Under the pieces are notes generated by a model, which did no database searches, had not been told where the DNA came from, and saw nothing but the letters and a program-made list of their open reading frames with translations. A DNA stretch of 64,000 bases from Diphasiastrum complanatum (Eukaryota; Streptophyta; Lycopodiopsida; Lycopodiales; Lycopodiaceae), in NCBI GenBank assembly GCA_029204225.1, contig CM055111.1:17035019-17099018 (forward strand), in the 5' to 3' direction. The position numbers and the translations under genes are program-made. Shown here in pieces: positions 9,309 to 20,096 of the stretch (position 1 is its first letter; every line of letters starts with the position of its first letter).

Positions 9309-10204
9309 TATACATCATACACTGCCATGTGGGCATATGGAAACGATTACCGTGTTGAGAGAGCTGACAACAAGTGACGTCCATATGACTGCCAACTTTC
9401 AACAAAAGAGTCGTTCTAGTGTGAGGGACCCTAATGTCATTTTGGACAACCTAGACTATGTCGGCACATTGCAACATATTTATGAAGTCGATTACGAGAC
9501 TAACGACAAATACTTTATTTTGGACGTAAAATGGTTTTAAGGTCATCGATCGTGGAAACAACAACACGATTAGAAATGATTACTTAGAGTTTTTTTCAAA
9601 TCGACTCAACAAAATGTATATTGATGGACTCTCATGACAATTCAGTATTGCCACGACATTGCGAACAAGTGAGACTCTAAAATTCCAACGTCATTAATAT
9701 TCGCAATCCAATTATTTATGTATCAATCTTATAAGACTAACTTAATTTTTTTTTAATCTTTGGCAGATTATATTTCATCCAGATCGAATAGACCCAAGAT
9801 GGTGGTATGTGATCCAACTTAATGCAAGAAAACGACATGTGTTTGAAGGAAAATATATTATTGAATTGGATACACACGACGAACCACCACCCAATTTTGG
9901 CAATGTTTTGGAAGAACCTGAACAACTCATCCAAACTCGAAATGATGTCGAAATGATAGGAGAAGAAGGTACAAATGGAAATGATGAGATTCGTACAATT
10001 GTACAAGACCAAATTTGGGATAATTTGAGGTCCCCATGTTTGGATGAGATAGAATTAGAAGAAGAGGAGATTGAATATGAGGGCATCTCACATCATCAAA
10101 GAGACACAATCGAAAATTTACAATTATACCTAGACCTAGATTCAAATGAGTGTCAAGATTTTTGTGATAAGGAGAATGACGTAAATGATGAGAATGATTT
10201 ATGA
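9309..10204 (+). CDS. DUF4216-like domain and acidic tail, copy B
   Basis: Begins after the TGTTTTAG acceptor with a block reading YTAMWAYGNDYRVERADNK. It then gives NLDYVGTLQHIYEVDYETND and KYFILDVKWF, ending at a TAA at 9538 where A continues, so the frame is broken. After an intron (acceptor near 9768) the frame at 9809-10204 gives MIQLNARKRHVFEGKYIIEL and a 90-residue acidic tail ending NDVNDENDL and stop. RIDPRWWYVIQ just before it marks the end of the DUF4216 core. Confidence 0.65.
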
Positions 10205-10669
10205 TTATTAATACTTAAATTCACTTGCACTCATTTTTTTTTATATTTATCGCAATACTTTTTATGTATACTTTTATAGATAGAGTTGAATGTGATAATT
10301 ATAATACCCCAACCTTGCAGTTATGTCCTATTTCAAAATGTCACCACATATTCCCTCCCTGCTGCGTGTAGATTTTTCCATGCAAGTTGGAAAGATTAGA
10401 ACCTTGCCTTTAACGGGAAAAAAGTAAGGGCTACACACCTCCTAGGATTGGGAATTTTAATTATCTACATTTCACCTTTGCATATTAACTAACTGCTAAT
10501 CCATGCAATAAAATATGACATTGCTTTGAACAAAATGAAAATGATGAATTACATTTAAATTCTTGCTATGTAGATTCTCTCTAACATACAAATCAAAAAT
10601 ACAATTACCATCAAAAACTATCTAGTCATCTACTACTCTAAATCTTGATCAAAATACACTTACACACAC

Positions 10670-10798
10670 ATACACATACACATACACACTCTCTCTCTCT
10701 CTCTCACATTATAAATCTAATATTAATTCTCTATCAAACACCATTTATTTATATATCACTCTTAAATACCCTAAACTAATGCATAATGCAAACACACA

Positions 10799-10856
<58 letters not shown>

Positions 10857-10954
10857 TAAATTTAAAATGCAAGACACAACTAATACACACCTCTCTCTCT
10901 CTCTCTCTCAAATCTTAAATCAATGTAAAATTCTAAACATGTTCACAAAAATAA

Positions 10955-10985
<31 letters not shown>

Positions 10986-11147
10986 CTCTCTCTCTCTCTC
11001 TCTCTTCCCTCTCTTTCATCTATTATTCTTAGTCCTAAATAAAAATATAAATTTATCAATCTACTACTACCATAGACTATGTATTTATCTATAATCTTAA
11101 ATTCTAAATCAATGCAAAATGTTAAACACACACACACACATCTTCTC

Positions 11148-11223
<76 letters not shown>

Positions 11224-11345
11224 TATAAATTTAACAATCTATTACTACCCAACACTATCTATATCTTTTTGTCTATTAACCTAAATAATAGATCAATGCA
11301 AAATTCAAAACACATACACATCCTCTCAAACACACACGTACACTA
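10670..11345. repeat. Compound microsatellites nested in a ~140-190 bp tandem unit
   Basis: Long (CT)n and (AC)n tracts, plus (TA)n near 10837-10855, lie at matching places within a repeated frame. The frame is marked by AATCAATGCAAAATTCTAAACAC and a CTATTACTACC/ATAATCTTAAAT tail, starting near 10781, 10919, 11108 and 11289. The microsatellites are therefore parts of a minisatellite unit rather than independent. Open frames here are low-complexity translation. Confidence 0.8.
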
Positions 11346-11403
11346 TCTTAAATAATTTTAACAATATATTATAAACACTATCATAAATCAATCTATTATA
11401 AAC

Positions 11404-11665
11404 TGTTAATAATTAGATTTGCAACATTAAGCATTCACCATAAGCAATCACCACAAGAAGGTGGAAGAAGAACATGCACTGTCACTCTATCAGCCTTCAT
11501 CATACAGAAGGTAAAATGTACAAATAAACTCTGAACCCTGATAGAGAGAGAAAATCTATGAGTAGACTAATAGACTAGCCTATGGCTATTGACAGCTGGT
11601 CACAACTGTCAACATTAATGTGCATCGTAAATAGTAACAATGAAATTTATCATTGATTTCTAACA
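11404..11665 (-). repeat. Probable copia 3' LTR
   Basis: It directly follows the pol end and a GAGGGAGAG purine tract. On the minus strand it begins TGTTAGAAATC and ends ATTAACA, giving TG...CA ends over about 262 bp. There is no partner LTR in the window, so the outer edge is inferred from the terminal motif alone. Confidence 0.55.
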
Positions 11666-14010
11666 CTCTCCCTCAATGATAAAATTACATTTTTCTATCC
11701 CTAATAGAGTACGAAACCTCTCAAATTTACATCTACCTAATGACTTAGTAAAAATATATACCATTTGATCTTCAGATTTACAAAAAACAAGATCAACGGC
11801 TCCATAAAAAATTTTCTCTCGAACAAAATGGTAGTGTATTTTGATGTGCTTGGTTTGAACATGCAAAACTAGATTTTTGGCAACGTGAATGCAACTTTGA
11901 TTATCGCAAGATATAGTAGTTGCATCCACCTGTGGTTGACCTAGATCCACAAGCAATCTTCGTAACCATACCACTTCTTGTGTAGCATTGCTGAGTGTTC
12001 GATATTCAGCTTTTGTCGATGATAAGACTACTGTAGCTTGCTTTTTGTTGCTCCATGAAATTGTAGCTGTACCATAACTGAATGTATGTCCACTGGTAGA
12101 TCTTTTGTCATCAATATTACTTGCCCAATTGGCATCTGTATAACCTACCAACATTGGCGCTTCAGGCTAATCATACTTCAAACCAAAATTCAATGTTCCT
12201 TGAATGTATCTGAGAATACGTATAGCAGACTTCCAGTGTGCTTGACTAGGATCTTGCATATATTACCTAACAACACCAACAACATAAGAAATATCAGGTC
12301 GTGTGTGTGTCAAATAAATCAAACTACCCACCAGTTGTCTATACAAATAAGCAGCCATATTCATCATATGCAGTAAGCTTCATGCTGACATCCATAGGTG
12401 TACTCAAAGGCTTACAATCTTGCATATTGAACTTATAAAGCCAATCTCGTGCATATTTGCTTTGTGTTAGAAAGACCATGTTTTCCTTTTGCCATACTTC
12501 AATGCCAAGACAATAGTGCATCAATCCTAAATCACTCATGTCAAAAGCTTTGGAAAGATCTAATTTTATTTCATCAATTAAGCTCTCATTACTTCCTGTA
12601 ATAATCAAATCATCCACGTACAACACAATGAACACTATATCTGAATCTTGTCTTAGAATGTAAAGATTAGGATCAACATCACTCTTTATCATTCCCCTTC
12701 ACTTGAAGTGTTCATCAATGCAAGAGTACCACGCATGTGGTGCTTGCTTCAATCCATAAATGGCTTTGTTGAGCTTACAAAAGAGATGTTCTCTCCTTGG
12801 CTCAACAAATCCTTGAGGTTGTACTAAGTAAACCTCCTCATCCAGCACTCCATTAAGAAAAGAAGATTTAAGGTCCATTTGCTGGATCTTCCAACCATAG
12901 AAAGCAAAAATAGCAATGATAGAATGTATAGTTACCATCTTAGCTACGGGTGCAAAGGTTTCTTCAAAATCAATACCTTCCTACTGCTCAAATCCTCTCG
13001 CAACCAACCGTGCTTTATACTTGTTGAGTTGCCCATCAGCTCCATATTTGATCTTGTATATCCATTTGCAAGTGATAGGCATCTTACCATCAGGTAGCTC
13101 AACCAACTTCCACGTCCTATTTTTTTATATAGCTTCCATTTTTGTTTTCATAGCTTCATGCCACTCCTTGTGCTCCTTTGCTTTATCAAAAGTTTTTGGT
13201 TCTTGAACTTTGAGCACAGAACCCATTAGGGCTAGATTCATCTCTAATCTTGCAGGAGGTTTTCGATTTCTACTTGATCTTCTAAGCTCTCCCTGCTCAC
13301 TTGATTCGGGAGTATCTCCCTTATTAGCATCACTTGTTACTGACAAGTACCACTTAGGCACTCTTCTAGAAATCTCATTATTGACCCTATCTTTTTCCAT
13401 TGGCTCTTCCATATTGACACCAACTTCTTTCTTCACTTGCACTTTAGCTTTATCATCAAAGGGATCAATTGTCAATTTTATTTGGTCATTTTGACCCATC
13501 TCATCAAAAGTAGCATCTCTGAAAATCATGATCTTTTGTGCATCTGTGTCATACCTCCTGTATGTCTTGGCTCTTTCATCATATCCAAGGAAAATACACT
13601 TAACAGCTTTTGCATCCAATTCTTTCATTTTTCATCAGGTACATGAGCGTAAGCATCACAACCAAATATTTGTAAATGAGAAACAATAGGTTTCTTTCCA
13701 GTAAAATCTTTGTAAGGTGTCTTACCCTCCACAGACTTCACAGGACACCGATTCAAGATATGAGTAGTTGTGTTGCATGCTTCTGCCCAAAACGTATTTG
13801 GCAAACCCTTGCTCTTAAGCATTGCCCTAGCCATCTCCACAATGGATCTGTTTTTTTGTTTTGCGACTCCGTTTTGTTGTGGTGAATAGGGTGTAGTGGT
13901 TTGTCTCTTGATTCCCTAATACTTGCAGAAGTTTCTAAACTCTGTTGAAAAATACTCACCACCACCATCTGATCTGAGGGTGTTAATATAACAACCTGTT
14001 TGTTTTTCAA
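11404..14010 (-). mobile_element. Ty1/copia relic with 3' LTR (integrase to RNase H)
   Basis: In minus order: integrase C-terminal half (about 14010-13125, with WAEACNTTTHILNRCPVKSV and the FLGYDERAKTYR block), reverse transcriptase (about 13090-12340, LKQAPHAWYS and VLYVDDLIITGS) and RNase H (12154-11660, TDANWAS and LSSTKAEYRTL). Then come a purine tract and an LTR. Gag, protease and the N-terminal integrase are not present, because the element stops at 14010 against a CACTA-type subterminal block. Broken, with several breaks. The divergence of the coding parts suggests a moderately old copy. Confidence 0.85.
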
Positions 14011-14225
14011 CTAGATCCACGTCTGAATGTCGGAATCCGACATGTCGGATTCTGATGTGCCTTTCAAAAATTGGTTGCCACCCATATTTCCTGATCGCCT
14101 GATTCTGATTTCTGGATTTTTTACTTGGACATCATATTTTGACGTGTTGGATTGCGACAGATGATGGAATTTTTGAAAATACATCGGACGCCCACATCGG
14201 AATCTGCGCAATATGTTATTGTGTA
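14011..14225. repeat. CACTA-type subterminal repeat block 2
   Basis: Homologous to 7686-7925, with GTCGGAATCCGACATGTCGG, TGCCTTTCAAAAATTGGTTG and CGCAATATGTTATTGT. It begins exactly where the minus-strand copia relic stops and ends where the sequence departs from block 1, so it is a fragment caught between two retroelement remains. Confidence 0.6.
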
Positions 14226-15830
14226 TGAAGAGGAATCTATGTTCATCAAAGGCAAGTTGGAAAGGGCAAAGGCAAAAGCAAGTGTTGATTTCACATGTGT
14301 GGACTGTCCACTACATGTACTTGTGATCTCCTAAGGTGTGTAGATGCACCAAGATCAATTGATCATATGGAAAAATATGTTGCTAAGTGCATGCATGTAG
14401 GAGGTGGTTCTTCTACATTCTTTGTGATGAGTCCAAGAAATTAAATTTTCCAGCAAGTGGAAAGAGAGTAGATCAAATGGTTCTATCATGAGACTTGGTG
14501 AGGGAGATAGTCACAAGTCAAGAAGAGAACTATGTGAAGAGTTCAAAGTAGGATGGACTTTGAATTATGTCATTGTGAATGATAGTGAGGAAGAATCATT
14601 ATCATATGAGTCATTACCTAAAACATTGAGTAAAAGAGAGTCGTTCAATCATCCTTTTATTGAAGGTACTAATCATTTTTTGATGGCTTTTAATGTTTTT
14701 GAGGTTTCTATTTCTTATGATACAATCATTAAGAGGGAGTCTTATGAAGAAAAGTGCAATGGAAGATTGATTATTGGGAAGATGCAAGGCATGGATCTCA
14801 CATCTATTCATCAGTTCAAATGATTCTATGATTATGAATTGATCACTCATGATCAAGATGACAAAAGGTTGGTTGGAGAAGACACATGGAGCAAATCGAG
14901 AGGAAAATTTTTCAAGGCATCTCATTGGTGACCTTATTGAGGTTTTTTATGGACTCAAGAGGGCTGGATTTATTAGGTTTGATACTCATCTTCACCTACT
15001 CTACTTCATGTTGGATGGAAAGTTTGGAATCTATCTTTTGATTTATGCTGATGACATTGGTGACATTGTTTTCACTAAACTTTTTGGAAATTTGAAATCA
15101 ATTATTGATGAGATATTATTGGATCTAGATCATATGTTTGAGAGGGAATATTTCCATAGGTTCAAGTCTGAAGATATTCATATCTTTGATGTTCAAGAGA
15201 AAGGTAAGCAAGTGGAAGAGACTCACTTTGCTTTGCTCACATGTTTTGGAAAATTTTCTAGTGTAGATGATGCTATGCAAGTGGATATTGGTTCTCATGG
15301 TTTTCATACTAGAAATGCAAGTAATGGATCTGGAAAACAAAGTTTGTTCAATAACTTTGATGGTCAAGAGGAAGATCAAGAGGTTGGTCTCAAAGGGCTT
15401 CAATAATACAAAAGGAAAGGTAGCAATTTGGAGCTAGTCAAGAGCATCAAAGGAAGGTTATTTGGCAAAGATGGTATGGATCTATTTTTGCAAGAGTCTT
15501 TTAACTCAAGTAAGGTCAAAGGAGTAGCAAAGAAGTGTTTTTCAAGTTTACTTTACTTGTTCTATCTCATGTTTGAGCTATTTCATGTGAATGTGTGCAC
15601 ATTGTCAAGATATGGACAAACTAGCTACATTGTCTTGCAATATCTTATTGCTGGAGTTATACTAGCATTCTTGGCTGGTTTTGATAATGGAAATGAAGCT
15701 ATTGGAGGTTCATTATGTCACTCATTCATGATCAAGTTCTCAAGTGTTGAGCTATTTTATGCCAATGTTTGGAGATTGTCAATTTTTGGTGAATTCACCT
15801 TGTCACTTGGGTCACGTCCCCACCCTCCTT
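14226..15830 (+). mobile_element. Heavily decayed copia-derived debris
   Basis: Around 14940-15110 a reverse-transcriptase-like segment is readable (VFYGLKRAGF, then IYLLIYADDIGDIV), the YGLKQ and YVDD region of copia. Around it are stretches similar to the linker zone of another copia relic at 28.6-31.0 kb. The piece is too decayed to set ends; many breaks, old. The 15230-15800 part is a repeat shared with 29630-30127. Confidence 0.5.
15230..15800 (+). repeat. Shared ~550 bp repeat, copy 1
   Basis: Matches 29630-30127, including the stretch AAGTGTTTTTCAAGTTTACT and a following TTGTTCTATC, and GGAGCTGGTCAAAAGCATCA-like starts. In both places it lies next to copia pol remains, so it is probably part of one copia lineage or an insertion that lineage carries. 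Translation is leucine/phenylalanine-rich and unrecognised. Confidence 0.6.
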
Positions 15831-15855
15831 TTGGTCACCAACTAGTCCTCTTGGC

Positions 15856-16200
15856 CTTTCCCAGCCTTCAACTCTTGCCATCCAAACCCACTTGACATAC
15901 AAACAGACAACTCACCAACAACGATCGGACTTAACCAACTGGAAGTTCGAAAACCAACATTGAGATCCAACTTGGCGCCATGCCATATCGGGGGTCGTGA
16001 TGTGGGTGACTTCCCTCGAAGCAAGCCGCCCGACATACATCAAACTTAACCAAATTGAAGCTTCGTTACAAATGAGTAACATCTATTCCAAGCAAGTGGT
16101 CTGACTTACACCAGACTTAACCAACTGGAAGCTTCGTCACGAGCGTTGGAAGCCAACCTTACGCCATGCCAGACTAGACAGCGATAAACAGGTAACTTAT
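15856..16200. repeat. ~345 bp direct repeat, copy 1
   Basis: Shares with 17008-17347 the tracts CCAGCCTTCAACTCTTGCC, CAACAACGATCGGACTTAAC, CAAGCCGCCCGACATACATC and AACAGGTAACTT, with substitutions throughout. Candidate LTR of a small element. Confidence 0.75.
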
Positions 16201-16220
16201 ACCACCCACATCGACACACC

Positions 16221-16670
16221 CGTGCTTTCACCGTTAGGCAGCACATTGTCTCAGTAATGCCCCCACCAAATCTAGTCGATAGCCCTTATAGCTAACGATC
16301 GACAACATACCAACCCAATTGTGGACGCACACGTGCTTTCACCGTTAGGTAGCACATTGCCTCAGTAACGCCCCCACCAAATTTGGTCGATAGCCCTTAT
16401 AGCTAAACGAACGGCAGCTATCCTTAAATATACCACCCCTTTGGATGCACTCGTGCTTTCACTATTAGGCAGCACATTGTCTCAGTAACACCCCCACCAA
16501 ATCTAGTCGATAGCCTTTATAGCTAAACGATCGGCAGCATACCACCCCAATTGTGGATGCACCTGTGCTTTCACCGTTAGGTAGCACATTGTCTCAGTAA
16601 CGCCCCCACCAAATTTGGTCGATAGCCCTTATAGCTAAACAACCGGTGGCTATCACGAATATGTCACCTC
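16221..16670. repeat. Four tandem units of 111-120 bp
   Basis: Units start at CGTGCTTTCACCGTTAGG near 16221, 16332, 16452 and 16564. Each contains GCAGCACATTG and CTCAGTAACGCCCCCACC, then GGTCGATAGCCCTTATAGCT. Weaker derivatives continue to about 16880. They fill the space between the two 345-bp repeats. Confidence 0.8.
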
Positions 16671-16949
16671 GTACTCCACAAGGCACAGGCTGTGCTTACA
16701 CCAACCTAATGGCAACACATTGCCTCATCTGTCCTATGTGCAGACGGCGCCAGGCCCGAATCGCGGAAACTGACTATGCATACACCTCAAGGGCAGCACC
16801 TTGACTCATCAAGCCCCCGTTCTGCCAACCACCCCGATCGTGGACGCACCCGTGCCTACACTGTGGGCAGCACCTTGCACAACAGTTGTCCTGATGAACC
16901 CCAAACAATGGCCATCCCTGTGAGATCCACATAGCTGACCAGCCAGTCA

Positions 16950-16961
16950 GCTCTGATACCA
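16950..16961 (-). other. Primer-binding-site-like motif
   Basis: GCTCTGATACCA on the plus strand, the complement of TGGTATCAGAGC used by many plant LTR elements with initiator-Met tRNA. It is followed on the minus strand by internal-looking sequence. Confidence 0.5.
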
Positions 16962-17007
16962 CATGTAGCGCAGGCATCCCAAAGGGAGCCGAGAACCATG
17001 ACTTAGC

Positions 17008-17347
17008 TTCCCAGCCTTCAACTCTTGCCGTCCAAACCCACTTGACATAAAAACTGCCAACTCCCCAACAACGATCGGACTTAACCAATTGGAAGTTCCG
17101 AAACCAACATTGAGATCCAACCTGGCGCCATGCCAGATCGAGGGTCCCGATGTGGGTGACTTCCCTCCAAGCAAGCCGCCCGACATACATCAAACTTAAT
17201 CAACTCGAACCTTCGTTACAAATGAGTAACATCCATTCCAAGCAAGTGGTCTAACTAACATCAGACTCAATCAACTGGAAGCTTCGTCATGAGCGCTGGA
17301 AGCCAACCTGTCGCCACGCTAGACTAAACAGCCATAAACAGGTAACT
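17008..17347. repeat. ~345 bp direct repeat, copy 2
   Basis: Partner of 15856-16200. To its left it continues toward the PBS-like motif with GTTCTCGGCTCCCTTTGGGA (minus strand), which the first copy lacks. Confidence 0.75.
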
Positions 17348-17350
17348 TGC

Positions 17351-18280
17351 ACCCAAGCAAGCCATCCAACTCAGCCGAGAAGTTAGAGCCCGTTTTCCAA
17401 GAGCTTAACCCATTCACGTTCATGCAAGGAACACTCAGAACCACAAACCGTGACAGATATGGTAACAACCAGTTCCTGGACCAAATGGTCCAGACAACAT
17501 ACCGCTGGTGCCACAGACCGAATGGTTCCAACGGCATACCGCTAGCATCCCGGGATACGACCCTCAGCTATGTGCCAAATTAAAAAGTTTGAAGCAGCCT
17601 TACAACTGGCACTTTTACTGAACACTGAAACCCAGAAGGTAATCAAAGTCAGTTTGAGAAAAATCCCACTTTATTGATAAATCTGAGAAGGTTACATTTC
17701 AAGTGTGTGACAGACTCTAGTCTCCGGGGCGCTGGCATGCCAAGGCGAGTGTCAGGACAACATTCTAGCAAGGGAGGTTGAGACTTAGTTGGACGCTCGC
17801 CCTGAGTCGCAACCCGCACTCCCCTATAGTATTGGTGGATTCGCCACCTCCCGTCATACCAAGTACTCTACCCAGGCTGGTAAAGCACATTTTCTCCCTC
17901 TAGGATTTTCTCTCTCTAGAAAGTCATTTTAACCGATCGAAGATTTTCAGCCACAGGAACTTGGCTCCGATTGGATTCTGGTCATAGTGGCGTCGGGAGC
18001 GGCGCCGACGCCAATGGCGCTGGGAGCAGCAGGGGTGCTACTGGCGCTGGAGACAATGCTGGCATCGGTGGCGCCGGAAGTAAAGCTTGTAAAGGTAACT
18101 TTACAACAGTGGGCCAACTCATCGTTGATCCAGTATCATAGATTATCACTAGGCTTGCCACCTCTCTACTCAAAGCATACTGTAAATCGTTTGGGCAGAA
18201 GTGTATACCTGTGTAGCTGAGTTACTAATACAAACCATCGCATTTCGCTTCAATACACAAAAAACTTTTGATCACTTCTT
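17351..18280. other. Moderately GC-rich LTR/leader-like stretch, unassigned
   Basis: Contains TTTCTCTCTCTAGAAA-type sequence (about 17908-17922), a minus-strand AATAAA (near 17675), and at 17989-18085 a run of imperfect GGCGCYGG repeats. These features recall plant LTR or leader DNA, but no ends or genes could be fixed. Open frames here are not supported. Confidence 0.3.
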
Positions 18281-18622
18281 ATATAGGAAAAATAAAGTAT
18301 TCTCCATATAATTTCCTATACAACAATGAACATAACTAGGGAAAGTGCCAACTAGAAAAAATGAACACTTCCTAGTTTTTACATCTAGGAGATCCACTAT
18401 CAGATTCCTTATATAGGAAATTTAAGCCACATTTCCTATGTAGGAATTGTAACTAGGAAAATATAGATTTGGCTTAAATTTCCTATATAAGAAATCTGAT
18501 AGTGGATTTCCTAGATGTATAAACTAATAAGTGTTCATTTTTTCCTAGTTGGCACTTTCCCTAGTTATGTTCATTGTTGTATAGGAAATTATATATTGGT
18601 GAATCCTTTATTCTTTTATGTA
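18281..18622. mobile_element. Foldback (long-inverted-repeat) MITE-like element
   Basis: Left arm 18281-18429 and right arm 18470-18622 are inverted copies of each other, roughly 150 bp each, around a 40-bp spacer. Matching landmarks include CAACAATGAACATAACTAGG (left) and its complement near 18560-18580. Also paired are GGAAAGTGCCAACTAG, ATCTAGGAGATCCACTATCA and TATATAGGAAATTTAAGCCA, each with its inverse. There is no coding capacity. Arms differ by small indels. The target-site duplication was not determined. Confidence 0.85.
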
Positions 18623-18837
18623 AAAAAAATAGAAATAAATTTAACTTGATAATATATTATAATTGAAGTAAAAATTGTGCCATTAGCTCTTAGTAAATTT
18701 TAAAAAGACAATTTTCATTATCATGATTGATAATATTGTAACACTTTTTTCAAAAATCTGAACAATGAGCACAACTTTTTAAATTTACGCAAATCGTTCT
18801 ACTCCATATTTATAAAATCTATGTTTCTTACCTGTAG

Positions 18838-19032
18838 ATCATGAAGATAGGCATACATGATATTAAAGTTTCAAATCAGCGAGGAAGGATCTGTGATCCT
18901 CTTTCCGTAATAGTAATTTACAACGAAACTAGAATGTATTACAATCCGAACCATATGAAAGCGAAATGTAAATGTGATACCCCTCGATTGCATGGTTTTC
19001 ACAATTTTAATCGAGACATCTTGGCACAAGTG
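18838..19032 (+). CDS. Orphan exon of unknown gene
   Basis: A 195-bp open block (65 codons, divisible by three) bounded by a good acceptor (CCTGTAG) and donor (GTAAGT). It encodes MKIGIHDIKVSNQRGRICDP, then a middle with VIVIYNETRMYYNPNHMKAK and CKCDTPRLHGFHNFNRDILA. The CxC pair and clustered His suggest a metal-binding or structural segment, but no family was recognised. No partner exon on the plus strand was found nearby. Chance is possible. Confidence 0.3.
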
Positions 19033-19244
19033 GTAAGTTGGTGTATCTTGCTTGAGTTGGACTAGTCCACTTAAGTTCAATTCTATGTGATCTCACTGGT
19101 TGATAATACCAAAATGCATTAATCCAGACATATGTTGATGTTTTATTGACTCAAAGCAAGTATGGAAATTTTGATTCTTGGCTGGAAAAATTATTTGATT
19201 GAAAATCAATTTTTTAAAAGTAGTATTGTTGTTGGAAAGGACAA
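19033..19244. other. Unassigned
   Basis: AT-rich, with nothing recognised. Would be intron if the block before it is a true exon. Confidence 0.3.
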
Positions 19245-19368
19245 GCTGCCTCCAACATGTGCTTTTCAGCCACTGCCCTCACAGGCCATCAAGTTCACAA
19301 AGTACTCAAATCCACAAGCGCAAGCTGCCTCCAACATGTGTTTTTCAGCCACCGCCCTCACAGGAGGC
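19245..19368 (+). repeat. Short direct repeat of ~46 bp, two copies
   Basis: CAAGCTGCCTCCAACATGTG followed by a TTTCAGCCAC.GCCCTCACAGG tail occurs at 19245-19290 and 19323-19368, 78 bp apart, with few differences. It explains the repeated peptide seen in the overlapping long frame, which is not regarded as a gene. Confidence 0.75.
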
Positions 19369-20096
19369 CCTCACAAGAAAGTTATGGATCAAGCAAAAGC
19401 CACGAGCTACACGCACAAATGTAATTTACGTCAAACAAATACATCATATGACTGCTTTGTGCTTTATAGACAATCTCAATCCAAAATACTATCACAACAT
19501 AAAAAGAGATCCGGTAAAGTCATTGAGGATTTTCATAAATTCAATTGAACAACGTAATTATTTCCAGCTCTTTTTGAAATATCGTATCATGATATCACTC
19601 ATTCACAAAAAATCTAATAACTTGTTGAAACAAACAATTGCTTATGTGAGTACGAAAAAAATGACAAGCGCTATATCAGATATATGGAAAACTGAGCACG
19701 GCCTAATTACTAGTTGGTTAACGTACCTGTCTACTGAATTTGAGAACAAACACCCGTCTATTGGATTTGAGAACAAACACCTGTCTCATTACAATAAACC
19801 GTTATAAGAAGTCGTGAGAAAAGGTAGTACAACGGTGTAGGAAGTGAGATAGTTGCAAATTATTCACTCACAGAGTTGCAAATCAGCAAATGCCAAAGAG
19901 GTAGCACCGCTAAACTGATCACGAAGATGGTCGGGCTAGAAAAGTAAATGAAGAGCTTCACAATCTGAAGATGATAAAATAGAGAAAGCGTTGATTGCTT
20001 ACAAAAGACTGCACTTTCGAAACAGTCATTGCATGACAATTCTTGGCAAAGAACGAAATCATGTAACTCGAATCATAACAACCAAAAGTCAATACA
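19369..20096. other. Unassigned AT-rich stretch
   Basis: Carries a 202-codon plus-strand open frame spanning 19199-19807 with no recognisable domain and AT-driven codon use. It probably belongs to the 3' side of the minus-strand relic beyond 20180. A 26-bp direct repeat (ATTTGAGAACAAACACC type) occurs at 19738-19785. Confidence 0.3.

Larger units (their letters stand above)
7922..10577 (+). mobile_element. CACTA (En/Spm) transposase remnant, copy B
   Basis: Direct tandem copy of copy A, mostly identical by eye with scattered substitutions. It retains an exon plus intron (9020-9308) missing from A, but lacks about 45 bp that A has near 6303-6350 (the join is at about 8996). The 3' flanks of A and B also match, to the tracts ending TTCTTACTATGTTAG and TTCTTGCTATGTAG, so the duplication unit covers the noncoding tail too. 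The upstream TNP2 core is missing here as well. Because both copies start at the same base, the truncation preceded the duplication. Confidence 0.8.
15850..17350 (-). mobile_element. Possible small non-autonomous LTR element (TRIM-like)
   Basis: Two direct repeats of about 345 bp (15856-16200 and 17008-17347) flank about 0.8 kb without retroelement genes. Near one repeat, at 16950-16961, lies the reverse complement of TGGTATCAGAGC, the common primer site for initiator-Met tRNA. This fits a minus-strand element with a 5' LTR at the right, PBS, a gene-less middle and a truncated 3' LTR at the left. Against it, the repeat edges do not coincide exactly with the PBS edge and no clean TG...CA ends were found at both copies. 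Broken or partial. Confidence 0.4.

Noticed and set aside
10786-11355. Open frames over the CT/CA/TA microsatellites
   Set aside because: Pure dipeptide-repeat translation on both strands.
19199-19807. 202-codon plus-strand open frame
   Set aside because: Long for AT-rich DNA, but it overlaps a direct repeat, has no recognisable domain, and a second frame across the same repeat is equally open.
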